64,000 nt of DNA from Heterohyrax brucei (lineage: Eukaryota > Chordata > Mammalia > Hyracoidea > Procaviidae): NCBI GenBank assembly GCA_028571685.1, contig CM053146.1, positions 20,123,431 to 20,187,430 on the forward strand, read 5' to 3'. The position numbers and the translations under genes are program-made. A model generated the notes under the pieces. It saw only the letters and a list, made by a program, of their open reading frames with translations. It ran no database searches and was not told where the DNA came from. Shown here piece by piece: positions 10,975 through 19,899 of the stretch; positions within the stretch are counted from its first letter, which is position 1, and each line of letters begins with the position of its first letter.

Positions 10975-11390
10975 ACAACAGGGCTGACCTATGACAAATA
11001 GAATACTGCATAAAGCCAGTTCACAAAAGACATTTCAGCTTTCACTTTGGCTTCTTGGGTCACTTGCTCTTGTGGAAACCAGCTTCCATGGTTACAGGGA
11101 GGTGGGGGCACTCAGGCAGCCCTATGGAGAGACTGTCATTGAGAGGAACTGAGGTCTGCCAGCTGTAGCCAGCACCAATTTGTCAAGCATGTGGTGGCTT
11201 ATCTTAGAAGTAGAACCTCCAGCCTCAAGTAAGTCCATCTGGCATCTGACTGTCACCTCATGAGGGACTTTAAGTCAGAACCACCTAGCCAAGCTCCTCT
11301 CCAATTCTTGACCCGCTGAAACTAAGAGAAAATAAATGATAACTGTTGTTGTAAGACATTAATCTTGGGGGTAGTTTGTTATACAGCATC
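10975..11390 (+). mobile_element. MLT1-type MaLR LTR
   Basis: Ordered matches to the MLT1 plan: GGTCACTTGCTCTTGTGGAA, ACTCAGGCAGCCCTATGGAG, ACCTCATGAGGGACTTTAAG, CAGAACCACCTAGCCAAGCT, GACCCGCTGAAACTAAGAGA followed by AATAAATGATAA, and GGGGGTAGTTTGTTATACAG. The AATAAA is the expected polyadenylation signal. It is much more diverged than the other MaLR-like LTRs here and predates them. Confidence 0.82.
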
Positions 11391-11394
11391 CCCC

Positions 11395-11795
11395 CTCCAA
11401 CCTGGGCCTTCTGTTTTCTCACTTCATAACACCTCCTCCAGGAAGCCCTCCTGAATGCTCCAGATAGTGGATGTGGCCTTGCTCTCCCTCTCTCTTTCTG
11501 TCTCTCTGTCTCACAGGTACCCACTACTCTCATTGCCTCTGGTTCTTTCAGACTCAGTTTAGGCATTACCTCCTGCAGAGAGCCTTCTCTGACCCCAGGG
11601 CTAGGTCAGGCATCCTCCTGGGGGCTCCTCTAGCACCTGTGCAAACCCTCTCTGTTTTACTGTGGGGTTCTACTTTGTTGTCTTCGCACGTGGCTGTGAG
11701 CTCCTGGGGGGTGAGGGGGAGATGGCGTGTCTTTTATCACCGTGGTGCTCACCACCTGAGAGTGAGTAAATGAAGGGTGGAACATGGCAGGGAAC
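11395..11795 (+). mobile_element. L2 3' region
   Basis: Carries L2 words such as CAGTTTAGGCATTACCTCCT, GAGAGCCTTCTCTGACCCCA and GTGAGCTCCTGGGGGGTGAG in the expected order. ORFs through it are translations of the repeat. Confidence 0.72.
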
Positions 11796-12194
11796 GGTGG
11801 GACGGAAGGGTCAGCTGAGGTCCTGTTACAGCGGTTCTCAACCCTGGGGATGCTGTGGAACTTTTGAAAGGTGGAGATTACCATCTGGGTACAGGATATC
11901 TGCCGTCAAGGGCAGGTACTGCAAGCCAAACCCCACATGTACAGCTACAATGGGATGATAAAGCAGGAGCTGCAAACTCAGCGCAGAGATGGACCCGGGG
12001 CACAACACAGAACTGATGTGGGACAAGTGAGCCAGGAGGGGACTATGGCAACCTGGAGAGAGGGTCCCCTGCCAGCTCCCAGGCCAAAGGTCACCTCCCA
12101 AAGGAAGATGTTGGTAGCCACCTCAAATTTCTGCTCTGAAGTGCTTGTTGTCATTGTCATTGGCTAGTTAATGATATGATTTGTTTTTCCAAGT

Positions 12195-12262
12195 TTGTCT
12201 GCATGGCTGACTGAATTACTGCGGGCAGAAACTATGTCTATATCCCCACCATCTACCCATGG
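12195..12262 (+). mobile_element. L2 tail, left part
   Basis: CGGGCAGAAACTATGTCTAT then CCCCACCATCTACCCATGGC: the L2 3' end before the tandem SINE insertion. It resumes at 12680. Confidence 0.6.
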
Positions 12263-12263
12263 C

Positions 12264-12450
12264 CTGGGAGACCTGGTGGTGCAGTGGTTAATAGTTTGGC
12301 TGCTAACCAAAAGGTCAGCAGTTCTAATCCATCGGCAGCTCCTTGGAAATCTTATGGGGCAGTTCTACTCTGTCCTAGAGGGTTGCTATAAGTTGGAATA
12401 GACTCGATGGCGTTGGGCTTGGGTTGTTTTTTTTTGTTTTTTTTTTTTCA
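12264..12450 (+). mobile_element. AfroSINE, first of tandem pair
   Basis: Sense copy: GAGACCTGGTGGTGCAGTGG, TTTGGCTGCTAACCAAAAGG, CAGCAGTTCTAATCCATCGG (B-box region), TGGGGCAGTTCTACTCTGTC, ATAGACTCGATGGCGTTGGG, ending in a T-rich tail. Well preserved. Confidence 0.92.
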
Positions 12451-12459
12451 TTTTTAGCC

Positions 12460-12672
12460 TGTGCCCTGATGGCATAGTGGTTAAGTGATTAGCTATGAAC
12501 TGAAATGTCAGTGATTCGAATCCACTAGCCACTCTGCAAGATAAAGATGCTGCAGTTGGCTTCTGTGACAGTTACAGCCTTGGAAACACTATGGGGTAGT
12601 TCTGTGTTGTGCTTTGTGCTGTGAGTTGGAATTGACTGGATAGTAATGAGTTTTTGTTTGTTTGGTTTGCTT
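12460..12672 (+). mobile_element. AfroSINE, second of tandem pair
   Basis: Starts only a few bases after the tail of the preceding copy: GTGCCCTGATGGCATAGTGG, CAGTGATTCGAATCCACTAG, then a longer middle (GATAAAGATGCTGCAGTTGG) and a tail GAGTTGGAATTGACTGGATA with (GTTT)n. Its longer middle makes it a different subfamily from its neighbour, so the pair arose by two insertions and not by local duplication. Confidence 0.88.
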
Positions 12673-12679
12673 GTTTCTT

Positions 12680-12890
12680 TACCCATGCCTGGCACTTCAT
12701 GGATTCTCATTACTATTTATTGAATGAATGGATAATTGAATGAATAAATAATGCTACAGCTGAACTCACAGAGCTGTTTGCTGGAAGAAGTGAGGCAATT
12801 TATGTGTGAAAATGAATGAATGGATGTTATACATGTTATAAAATCAGATCATTGAATGGAAGAATGAACCAGTGGATGAATCGATGAATC
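12680..12890 (+). mobile_element. L2 tail, right part, with GAATGAAT-rich end
   Basis: ACCCATGCCTGGCACTTCAT repeats the phrase seen just before the SINE pair (12253-12266) and continues into TATTTATTGAATGAATGG, the L2 3' terminus. GAATGAAT-type words continue loosely to 12890. Confidence 0.6.
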
Positions 12891-13061
12891 GGTGGCCCCA
12901 GCTGTCTATGAGGGCAGAACAGAAGTGTTCTCCATGAATGAAGTCTCGGTGGGTTAGCATCCTCAATTTCCAGATCCTAGTGGATCAGACCTATGACTGC
13001 TTTCTCTATCTCCATCACCACAGTAGAGAGCAGAGCCCACCTTGCAGGTTTTCCTAACAGC

Positions 13062-13260
13062 TAAACCAGTTGCTGGAAGTCAGCTCAAACACATGGAGAC
13101 CCCATGTATTTCTGTTGGTTTTCAATGGTTTATTCTTCAGAAGTAGTTTGCTAAATCTTTCTGGGTGGACTCAAAGCTCCAAACTTTCAGTGAGTATCTG
13201 ATGTCATTACTTGCAGTTAGTATCTGAGCTCATTAATGCCTGCACCACCCAGGGGCTCCT
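13062..13260 (-). mobile_element. AfroSINE, old variant
   Basis: Antisense and very diverged: GTTGCTGGAAGTCAGCTCAA, ACCCCATGTATTTCTGTTGG, GGGTGGACTCAAAGCTCCAA, ending GCACCACCCAGGGGCTCC. The two ends and the CTCC head complement support it. The middle is the longer-variant type. Confidence 0.65.
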
Positions 13261-13924
13261 TCTAGCATCTACTGTATGCAAATCACAAATTTATCCCTAA
13301 AAGTTGATATCTTCATTTTACTTCTCCTGAGCAAGGAAACTGAAGCCTACTGGGGCTGAGTTACCTGCCCCAGGTACTCTCCCCAACACAGGTGTGTTTG
13401 AGCAACCCTGGGCTTCAGACAGCTCCCTCTTCCCACAGACCTGTGCAGCATCCCTACAAGGCCCACCTTCAGGGTAGAAGGGGACTCTGGGTGGGTCTTC
13501 TTTGCCTCCTCCTCTATGGGCTGTGAGTTGAGGGGACTCTTCACTACCAGAGAGTGAAGGTCACGCTTTGGCCACTGGCCCAGCATTTCTGGCCAATTTT
13601 TTGGCTGCGGAAGTTGTCTGTGCAAAAGGTTAAGATGACCTAGATATGGTCAGAGTGGGAAAGTTGACATTCCCAAGGGACACTAATCAACAGGATTTCC
13701 TGGCATGGGACTATTACCTTTCTCACATTACGTGGCCAGATTTACTTCCTGTTATTATTAAGAGTATTTAAAAAAAGAGAGAGAGAGAAAAAACATTCAT
13801 TAAACGGAAATGTGGGAAGACATTTACTCAACTCCAGTCTTTGGGGAAGCAGGGGGACCATAGATTCAGTCACAGCACAGAATTGGGGTGCTATTGTGGT
13901 CCTACCTGATTTTGCCATCAGCTT

Positions 13925-14080
13925 CTCATTTCCCTGTCCTCCAATCCTCAGGCCTGTGCTGTTTGAGCGTTTCCAGAAAGCCTTCCCTGAGTTCTGCAAT
14001 GGTCCGGTCAGGCTCAATCTGCCTCCGTAGTCACTGCCTGAAGAATTGCATACCTTCTGGGCTTACCACCTGGTCTACAC
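13925..14080 (+). mobile_element. Possible L2 fragment
   Basis: CCAGAAAGCCTTCCCTGAGT resembles the L2 phrase about a gland of C/T-rich coding remnants. Too short and diverged for confidence. Confidence 0.35.
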
Positions 14081-14430
14081 CCTTGGTAGGGTAGTCATCC
14101 TAAGCCATTTGCAGGCCCTTAAACAAAGGGGTCCCTTCTGCATGCATCTTAGTATGATATTTTGTACCCACATGGGTCATCTTAATAGGAGTCCTTGTTT
14201 TACAAGTTGGGGATGATTAAGGAGAAGGATCAATAGCCCACGATATTAAAATGACTGAGAGGGAGTTGCTGCAAGCCAAGGAAGCGCTGATACGTAACAA
14301 GGAAAGAGAGTTGCATTGCTGAAAAGCCTGGCTTCAGCAGGCCCAGGTAAGGTGTATAGCTCTGTAAGTCTTTGTGCTAACATTTGTAGATGTAATTGAC
14401 ACCGTTTTCTTGCTTACTGATCTGAAGAAT

Positions 14431-14586
14431 AAAAAAAAAAAGCTGTCATCAAGTCCTACTCATAGCGAGCCTACAGACAGAGTAGAACTGCTCCATAGAG
14501 TTTCCAAGAAGTGCCTGGTGGACTTGAACTGCTGACCTTTTGGTTAGCAGTTGTAGCACTTAAGTACTACACCACTAGGCTTTCTA
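14431..14586 (-). mobile_element. AfroSINE
   Basis: Antisense with an A-run at its left edge: GCTGTCATCAAGTCCTACTC, GAGTTTCCAAGAAGTGCCTG, TTTTGGTTAGCAGTTGTAGC, ending CACCACTAGGCTTTC. Confidence 0.9.
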
Positions 14587-14816
14587 TCTGAAGGATAAAA
14601 AAGCAAAAGAAGAACTTTAAGTTTCAACAAGCTGCAGAGCACTGTGGTCCGGCTGCTGCCAGCCTCCTAGATGTGCCTGTGGAGCTCGCGGTGGGCATGT
14701 GGGAAGGACCCTTCTGAGCTACCCTGGCCTCTGGTGGATCACACTGTGTGGGGAGGTGGCCTTTACATCCCTGCTTCTGTTGTTGCAGCTTATATTCACC
14801 TCACCCCCATTTTCTC

Positions 14817-14912
14817 TCAAAAGTCCAGGGCAAGAGCCAGATTCCTGGGTTCAAATGCTGGCTCTGCAGTCTTGGACAAGTTGGTTAACCATGCAGGCTT
14901 AATCAGAGGATA
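14817..14912 (+). mobile_element. MIR core fragment
   Basis: GAGCCAGATTCCTGGGTTCA then TGCTGGCTCTGCAGTCTTGG and ACAAGTTGGTTAACC: the conserved MIR core and tRNA-like B-box area. It is truncated by the SINE that follows. Confidence 0.75.
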
Positions 14913-14924
14913 CCTGCAAAAGAA

Positions 14925-15212
14925 GCTGATGGTTCAGTGGCAGAATTCACGCCTTCCATGTGGGAGACCTGGGTTCAAGCTCCAGTCAGTATACCTCATG
15001 GCCAGCCACCACCTATCTGTGGAAGCTTGTGTGTTGCTGTGATGCTGAACAGGTTTCAGTGGAGCTTCCAGACTAAGATAGACTAAAAGAAAAGCCTGGT
15101 GACCAACTTCTGAAAATCAGCCCATGAAAACCCTATGGATCACAGCATCCTAATCTGGAACTGATTACGGAGACGGCGGCGGACTGGGCAGTGTCTCATT
15201 TCATTGTGACAG
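14925..15212 (+). mobile_element. tRNA-Gly-derived SINE with RTE-like body
   Basis: The head GATGGTTCAGTGGCAGAATT then CACGCCTTCCATGTGGGAGA then CCTGGGTTCAAGCTCC keeps the arrangement of a tRNA-Gly(GCC) gene: A box, an anticodon-arm-like region and B box. It lacks the paired acceptor stem and is not a functional tRNA. The body continues GTGTTGCTGTGATGCTGAAC, GGTTTCAGTGGAGCTTCCAG and GGTGACCAACTTCTGAAAAT. The same body occurs in the copies at 18548, 19432 and 21690, suggesting a 3' end shared with an RTE-clade LINE. Confidence 0.8.
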
Positions 15213-16290
15213 CCTGCAAAGCGCAGAGAAGAGCTCCCACCTAGGAGCCCAAAGCACTTGCTCATGAAAGGATGGCCTTCTGCAGGGAGCTCAGGAGAAG
15301 AGAGTTGGTGCGTGTGGGCAGGCTGGGTTGGCTGAGCAGCAAGCTTCCTCCCCAGCCTCCCTGCAGCCCAGAACTGGCCACCAAAACCAGTATTACACTG
15401 ACTCTAAGTTCACCTTAAAACCAGTGATTTCAAAACGTTTGCACTTCAGGGATGAGAACCACTATTTACCTCTAGAATAAAAGTTGTTGCTCTTTCCTTT
15501 TGCTCTTTCAGCACTCATTGGCTGCGAGAAATCAGTAGTATCCTAGAAAGAATTTCAATTTCATTTATTGCAACATGGTCTGCACACATTTGAAAACCAT
15601 TCAGACATGCATGGGTGAGACACCTACTCGGCCTATGGGTGACGCTTGATGATTTCTCTGGAAGACATCCTTGGTGGGGACTGCTGTCAGGGTAGACACC
15701 ACCCAGGCCTCCAGTAAACAAAGTCTTGTAAACCTAGGCATCCTCAGGTATGAGCTCACCTAATTCCTAACACACCTTTGCGAGGCATGTATTGTAATAA
15801 TTTCATTTCACAAACAACGGAAGTACCAGACCTGTATTAACTGCCCAAGACACGGAACTAACAGATAAGCAGAGCTTGGGTTATACTGGAATGGACCCAA
15901 ACCTGTTTTTTTGCTGTGCTCCACACTGACCCATGAGAGCTAGGCCATGTTAATTTTGTCTCTGTAGCTGGAGATAGAAGATGTCTCACAGTTGAAAACT
16001 TCAACTACCAATGAGAACCTTACACTTCCTAAGCAGACAGAATGGCCAGGCACTTTATGCATGTCACCTTTCCTGACACCCTCCCCCCAAAAGCTCAATG
16101 ACTTCCCTCTTCTACAGAAAAGAAAACTATTCTCAGACAGCTGAGAACCTTGTCCAAGGCCACATGGGTAAGAAGGTGGCAGGGCTGGAATCAACATACA
16201 AGATGACCAGTCACCTGGTCCCTGCCAGCTGGTGCATGTGTAGGCTTCCCAGTGCCTGGAATGAAGAGGCAGAGAGATTTAACTCAGAAA
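15213..16290. other. Mostly unique sequence with one or two MIRs
   Basis: No gene recognised. 15765-15905 and 16045-16195 carry antisense MIR words. The rest is unassigned. Confidence 0.5.
16045..16195 (-). mobile_element. MIR
   Basis: Antisense MIR order: GGCACTTTATGCATGTCACC, TACAGAAAAGAAAACTATTC, CTTGTCCAAGGCCACATGGG, GGTGGCAGGGCTGGAATC. Confidence 0.8.
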
Positions 16291-16294
16291 TTCT

Positions 16295-16455
16295 GAAGCA
16301 TAGTGGTTAAATGTGATGGCTGCTAACCAGAAAGGTGAGCAGTTCTTATCCCCCAGGTGCTCCTTAGAAATTCTATGGGGCAGCTCTGCTCTGTCCTGTA
16401 GGGTCACTATAAGTCGGAATTACTTGAGGGCAGTAAGTTTGGATTTTGGTGAATC
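16295..16455 (+). mobile_element. AfroSINE
   Basis: Sense: GAAGCATAGTGGTTAAATGT, GGCTGCTAACCAGAAAGGTG, TATGGGGCAGCTCTGCTCTG, TAAGTCGGAATTACTTGAGG. Slightly truncated head. Confidence 0.87.
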
Positions 16456-17059
16456 TTCCTTCCCCTTTGTGGTATGCCTGAGTATTAAAGAACACATCCT
16501 AGTTATTTTCTCCACAGCTGGTCCTACTCGTGAAAGGAATAACTTGGATCAAAGGAGGGCATGGGCAAGAGAGGTTTGTTTTGTTTTTCTTTTTAAAATC
16601 TCAACTAAAAAAGTAATTCTCATGTACCAAATATTGCAAACTCAATCCAGTATACAAATTTATTATACAGAAGTCCACAATGTCCTGATCAGGCATTATC
16701 ATCTTGCAATAAGAGGGAATAAGAGCAAATCCACCAAGCATTACTCCAAGAACCAAGAATGTAATTGTCTAATGTGACTTATAATCAGCTAAGATCTTGT
16801 CTCAGCTGATTTAGCCTACCAAAGGGCTTCTTCGGTCTCTAGGGGGCAATAATCCCTGTGGAATTCCTCTTAGCACAGATGGGCTTCTGTGCAGATAGTG
16901 GTTTTTACTGCTTGAAATCATCTTGCTTTCTGTATTGCTGTTCCCAAGAAAAAGCAGGAATTGCCCAGCCTTGCATCTGCAGAGCGACTCAGAATCAGAT
17001 GCCTTTCCTAGAAGCATCATACAGAGCAAGCACTTTGTGCCAGACAGAAATTCCCCACC

Positions 17060-17215
17060 CTTCCTGCTCTGTGATTCTAAGTGACTCAACCACTCTTAAC
17101 CTTGGTTTCCGATTCTGGAAAATGAGATGACTAATGCCTCATTCAGGTGGCTTGGAGACTGAGATGCTAGCACAGTGCCCTGCATGTGGTAGATAGTTGG
17201 TCATTCCTGTTCTTA
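17060..17215 (+). mobile_element. MIR
   Basis: GTGATTCTAAGTGACTCAAC, then a TTGGTTTCCGATTCTGGAAA block, then CTAGCACAGTGCCCTGCATG and TGGTAGATAGTTGG: MIR order, sense. Confidence 0.68.
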
Positions 17216-17219
17216 AGAC

Positions 17220-17939
17220 GGCCAGTGAGAAAAATGTGATATATGGTGCATGTATGTGTACCTGGATATATCTACCCAGGTGTGTATACCTTAATGTGTG
17301 TACTCAGTACCTTTGGGTGCTTGCTCCATCAGTGAAGTGTTCCTTGCTGAATATTGCTTGGAATTAACCACTTCCTTTCTCAAAAGTGTGCAAGACCTTC
17401 CTGGCTTCCCTGAACATAATCTGGATTCGTTAATTGGGTCACAGTGGCCCTTTTATCTCAAATTGCCTTGTCACCCAAATTTCTACACTGCAAAAAGCAA
17501 CTTAATAAATATTTAAAGAAATAGCAAATGCAATGAATACAGCATTATGTGGCTGAGGATAAAAAGCTATATAAAATCTGGTCTTGCTCTCAAGAAGTTC
17601 ATAGTCTAACTGGGAACAATAATTAAGATGCCAGAAGTGAAATGAAAATGGCGTTTGTTTTATGCTTTAATCAACAGACCAACTTAGAAACGTGAATTCT
17701 AGGCCTGGTTCTACCACCAGTCCCCTCAGGGTCTGCTCCAATGTGACTCTCAGGTGTGCCACTGAGGTACAGCATTCACACAAGAGTTACAAGCCACTAA
17801 TCACAACGTGCAGCCCGGCAGTCTAATCAGCAAACTCCCGTTCCAGAGTGACTACTTTGTGTGCTTCTGTTATCTCCGTCTGCAGCTCACACTTTGCCAG
17901 TGAGCATAATAAGTTTTAGAAATGACTTTTTGTTGGTTT
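17220..17939. other. Unassigned sequence before ERVL-type LTR
   Basis: About 700 bp with no recognised repeat. An ORF at 17298-17516 has no recognisable domain. Confidence 0.35.
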
Positions 17940-18490
17940 TGATTGTTAAGTTTGTGTGTCCACTTGGCTGAGCCACGCTACTCACTAGTTTGGCAGTATG
18001 ATGTAGATTGGCAGTCATGTAATGATGCGATCACCTTCATAATGTGATTTAATATAAGGGGATTACCTTTACGATGAAATCTGTTATGAGTAGCCAATCA
18101 CTTGAAAAGGTGTTTTTTGGGAGGTGTGGTGTGCATCCAATATAGACAGACTTTCTGACATGCTCTTGGGCTTTTGTTTGCTCTGGATCCTACAGCTGGC
18201 TCTTGTTCATCTGACCTCTAGTCCTTGGGACTTGAGTTAGCAGCTTACCTGCTATCCTGCCTACCAGTACTGGGATTTCTCAGTCTTCACCATCTGTGAG
18301 CTAGAGCTCTGCTCTCTAAGTTGCCATTCTTGTGTTCTTCAGCCCCTTTGGCTACGTGAATCAGAAGAAGCCTTCAGCCTGACCCACAGACTTCAGATGT
18401 TCCAACTTCTACAATCATGTGGGACATTTCCTTAATATAAGTCTCTCTCTTTTACTGATTTTGCTTCTCTAGAGGACCTAGCCTAAGACA
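17940..18490 (+). mobile_element. ERVL/MLT2-type solo LTR
   Basis: About 550 bp beginning TGATTGTTAAGTTTGTGTGT and ending GGACCTAGCCTAAGACA. Internal landmarks include CCACTTGGCTGAGCC, several GTAATGATG words, GGTGTGCATCCAATATAGAC, TGACCTCTAGTCCTTGGGAC, TCAGCCTGACCCACAGACTT and TGTGGGACATTTCCTTAATA then TAAGTCTCTCTC. The same landmarks, in order, occur in the provirus LTRs at 24378-24670 and 30217-30791. TTGGT lies directly after the right end and two bases inside the assumed left end, so a 5 bp duplication is possible but not proven. Confidence 0.85.
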
Positions 18491-18527
18491 TTGGTCAATA
18501 TAATTTCTTTAAACCAGCATGGAAACA

Positions 18528-18553
18528 CATTACTTTCACTGGTGAAAGTAATG
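18528..18553. repeat. Perfect inverted repeat, 12 bp arms
   Basis: CATTACTTTCAC, a 2 bp spacer TG, then GTGAAAGTAATG. The arms are exact complements. It lies 38 bp after the solo LTR. The GAAAGT words resemble interferon-response half sites. It could extrude as a small cruciform. No function can be read from sequence alone. Confidence 0.9.
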
Positions 18554-18700
18554 GTCTGGAGGCTCTGCAGAAACCTGTCCATAGGCGGCCCTGCTGGCCT
18601 TTGAAATATTAGTAGGATATCTTCCAGCATCATAGCAACACACAAGCCTCCACTGTCTGACAAGTTGGCAGTAGGTGGGGCTTTTCTGTAAGTGGGACAA
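18554..18700 (-). mobile_element. RTE-like SINE body fragment
   Basis: Read on the minus strand it gives GGCTTGTGTGTTGCTATGAT, GCTGGAAGATATCCTACTAA and GGACAGGTTTCTGCAGAGCC, the same body as the sense copy at 21690 and the tRNA-Gly SINE at 14925. Truncated at both ends. Confidence 0.7.
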
Positions 18701-19227
18701 CAGGGAGTCTTACTTCCGGGATTAGTGACTGCTTGTTGACGAAAGACATGGTCCTTCTTGCTCAACAGACATCATCATCTCCTTGGAAGCTTTACTGGTG
18801 CCATGGGATGAGGTGTCCCTGTGATAGAGACCATGCCCGGGGTACCTCCTCTGGGTGGCCACTCTTCTTCTGAGCCAGCCAGCCAGGGGAGCTGCATCTG
18901 AGCCACAGGCCCTCTGTGCTTGGGTCCAGAATGCACCAGCACCAGGGCTGTCATTTCCACAACAGGTCAGGCCACCTGAGTAGTTCTGTATTTGCAAGAT
19001 CAGGTCCTGTATGTCACCCTGGGATTGTCCCTCTCCTGCTTCCTCATCAGCCATCTAGAGACAGGTCATGCTGTGTCTGTCACTTGGTGTACCAAAGCCT
19101 CACCCATTCTCTCCTGAGGACTGTATAGCTTAATTCTCCCTGCTAGACTAAGATGTCTGGAGGCCCCTGAGAGCAATTCTTTAAAAGAAAAAGACTAAGA
19201 CAACAATAAATTTCTCAGAAAATCACC

Positions 19228-19400
19228 TCGTTCCACATGAATCTTTATTTAACCCTCACAGCAAAGCCCCATGAACTGGCTATCATACCACCATAGACAC
19301 ATTTCACAGAGAGCAAATAGATGCAGAAGTAATTAATTGTCATGTGGTTAGTTACTGGGGAGCTTTGGGGTTAGCTCTGCACTTTATAGTTCAAAGCCCC
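19228..19400 (-). mobile_element. MIR
   Basis: Antisense: AATCTTTATTTAACCCTCAC, CACATTTCACAGAGAGCAAA, ATTGTCATGTGGTTAGTTAC. Diverged. Confidence 0.6.
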
Positions 19401-19431
19401 TGCCTTTAACCCCATACAGAGTTACTGTTGT

Positions 19432-19755
19432 TAGCTGCCATCTAGTCAGCACAGGACTCATGGCAACCCCACGGTCAACAGAACAAAGTGCTGCCCAGTC
19501 CTGCACCATGTCCGCTGTCACCAGCACATCACACTGTTGTGATCTGTAGGGTTTTTACTGGCTAACTTTTGGATATCAATCACCAAGCCTTTCTTCCTAG
19601 TCTTAGTCTGGAAGCTCTGCTGAAACCCATCGGCATCACAGAAACACAAACTGCCACTGCTAGACGGGTGATAGCCACACATGAGGTGCATTGGCCAGGA
19701 GTTAAGTCCAAATCTCCCACACTAAAGATAATAATTTTACCACTGAAGCACTCCT
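19432..19755 (-). mobile_element. RTE-like SINE body, long copy
   Basis: Antisense, about 320 bp: TTAGCTGCCATCTAGTCAGC, TCTTAGTCTGGAAGCTCTGC, ATCGGCATCACAGAAACACA, GCATTGGCCAGGAGTTAAGT and an inverted tRNA-like head (CCAAATCTCCCACACT). It carries both the tRNA-like head and the GGCAGCTAAC-type tail of the family. Confidence 0.75.
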
Positions 19756-19861
19756 GCCCTCCCCTATACCTTAGTCTCTTAAAGCAAGATCTACTACTTT
19801 GGGCCTCAGTTTCTCCACATGTAGTGTAGCAGGTCTGCACAGCAGGCGTCCCCCGCCCCCC

Positions 19862-19896
19862 CAGCCAAGTGCCATCGAGTCAGATCCAACTCATGG
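19862..19896 (-). mobile_element. Extremely short SINE tail
   Basis: AGCCAAGTGCCATCGAGTCA followed by GATCCAACTCATGG: only the 3' terminal 35 bp of an AfroSINE/RTE-family copy, antisense. Similar bare tails are at 24785, 28663 and 35650. Confidence 0.7.
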
Positions 19897-19899
19897 GGT

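Noticed and set aside
14230-14350. Exon ending at CAG|GTAAGG (14346)
   Set aside because: The donor is good, but the upstream frame stops quickly and no acceptor is visible.
14952-14995. Functional tRNA-Gly gene
   Set aside because: A and B boxes exist but there is no paired acceptor stem, and the sequence runs into a SINE body.
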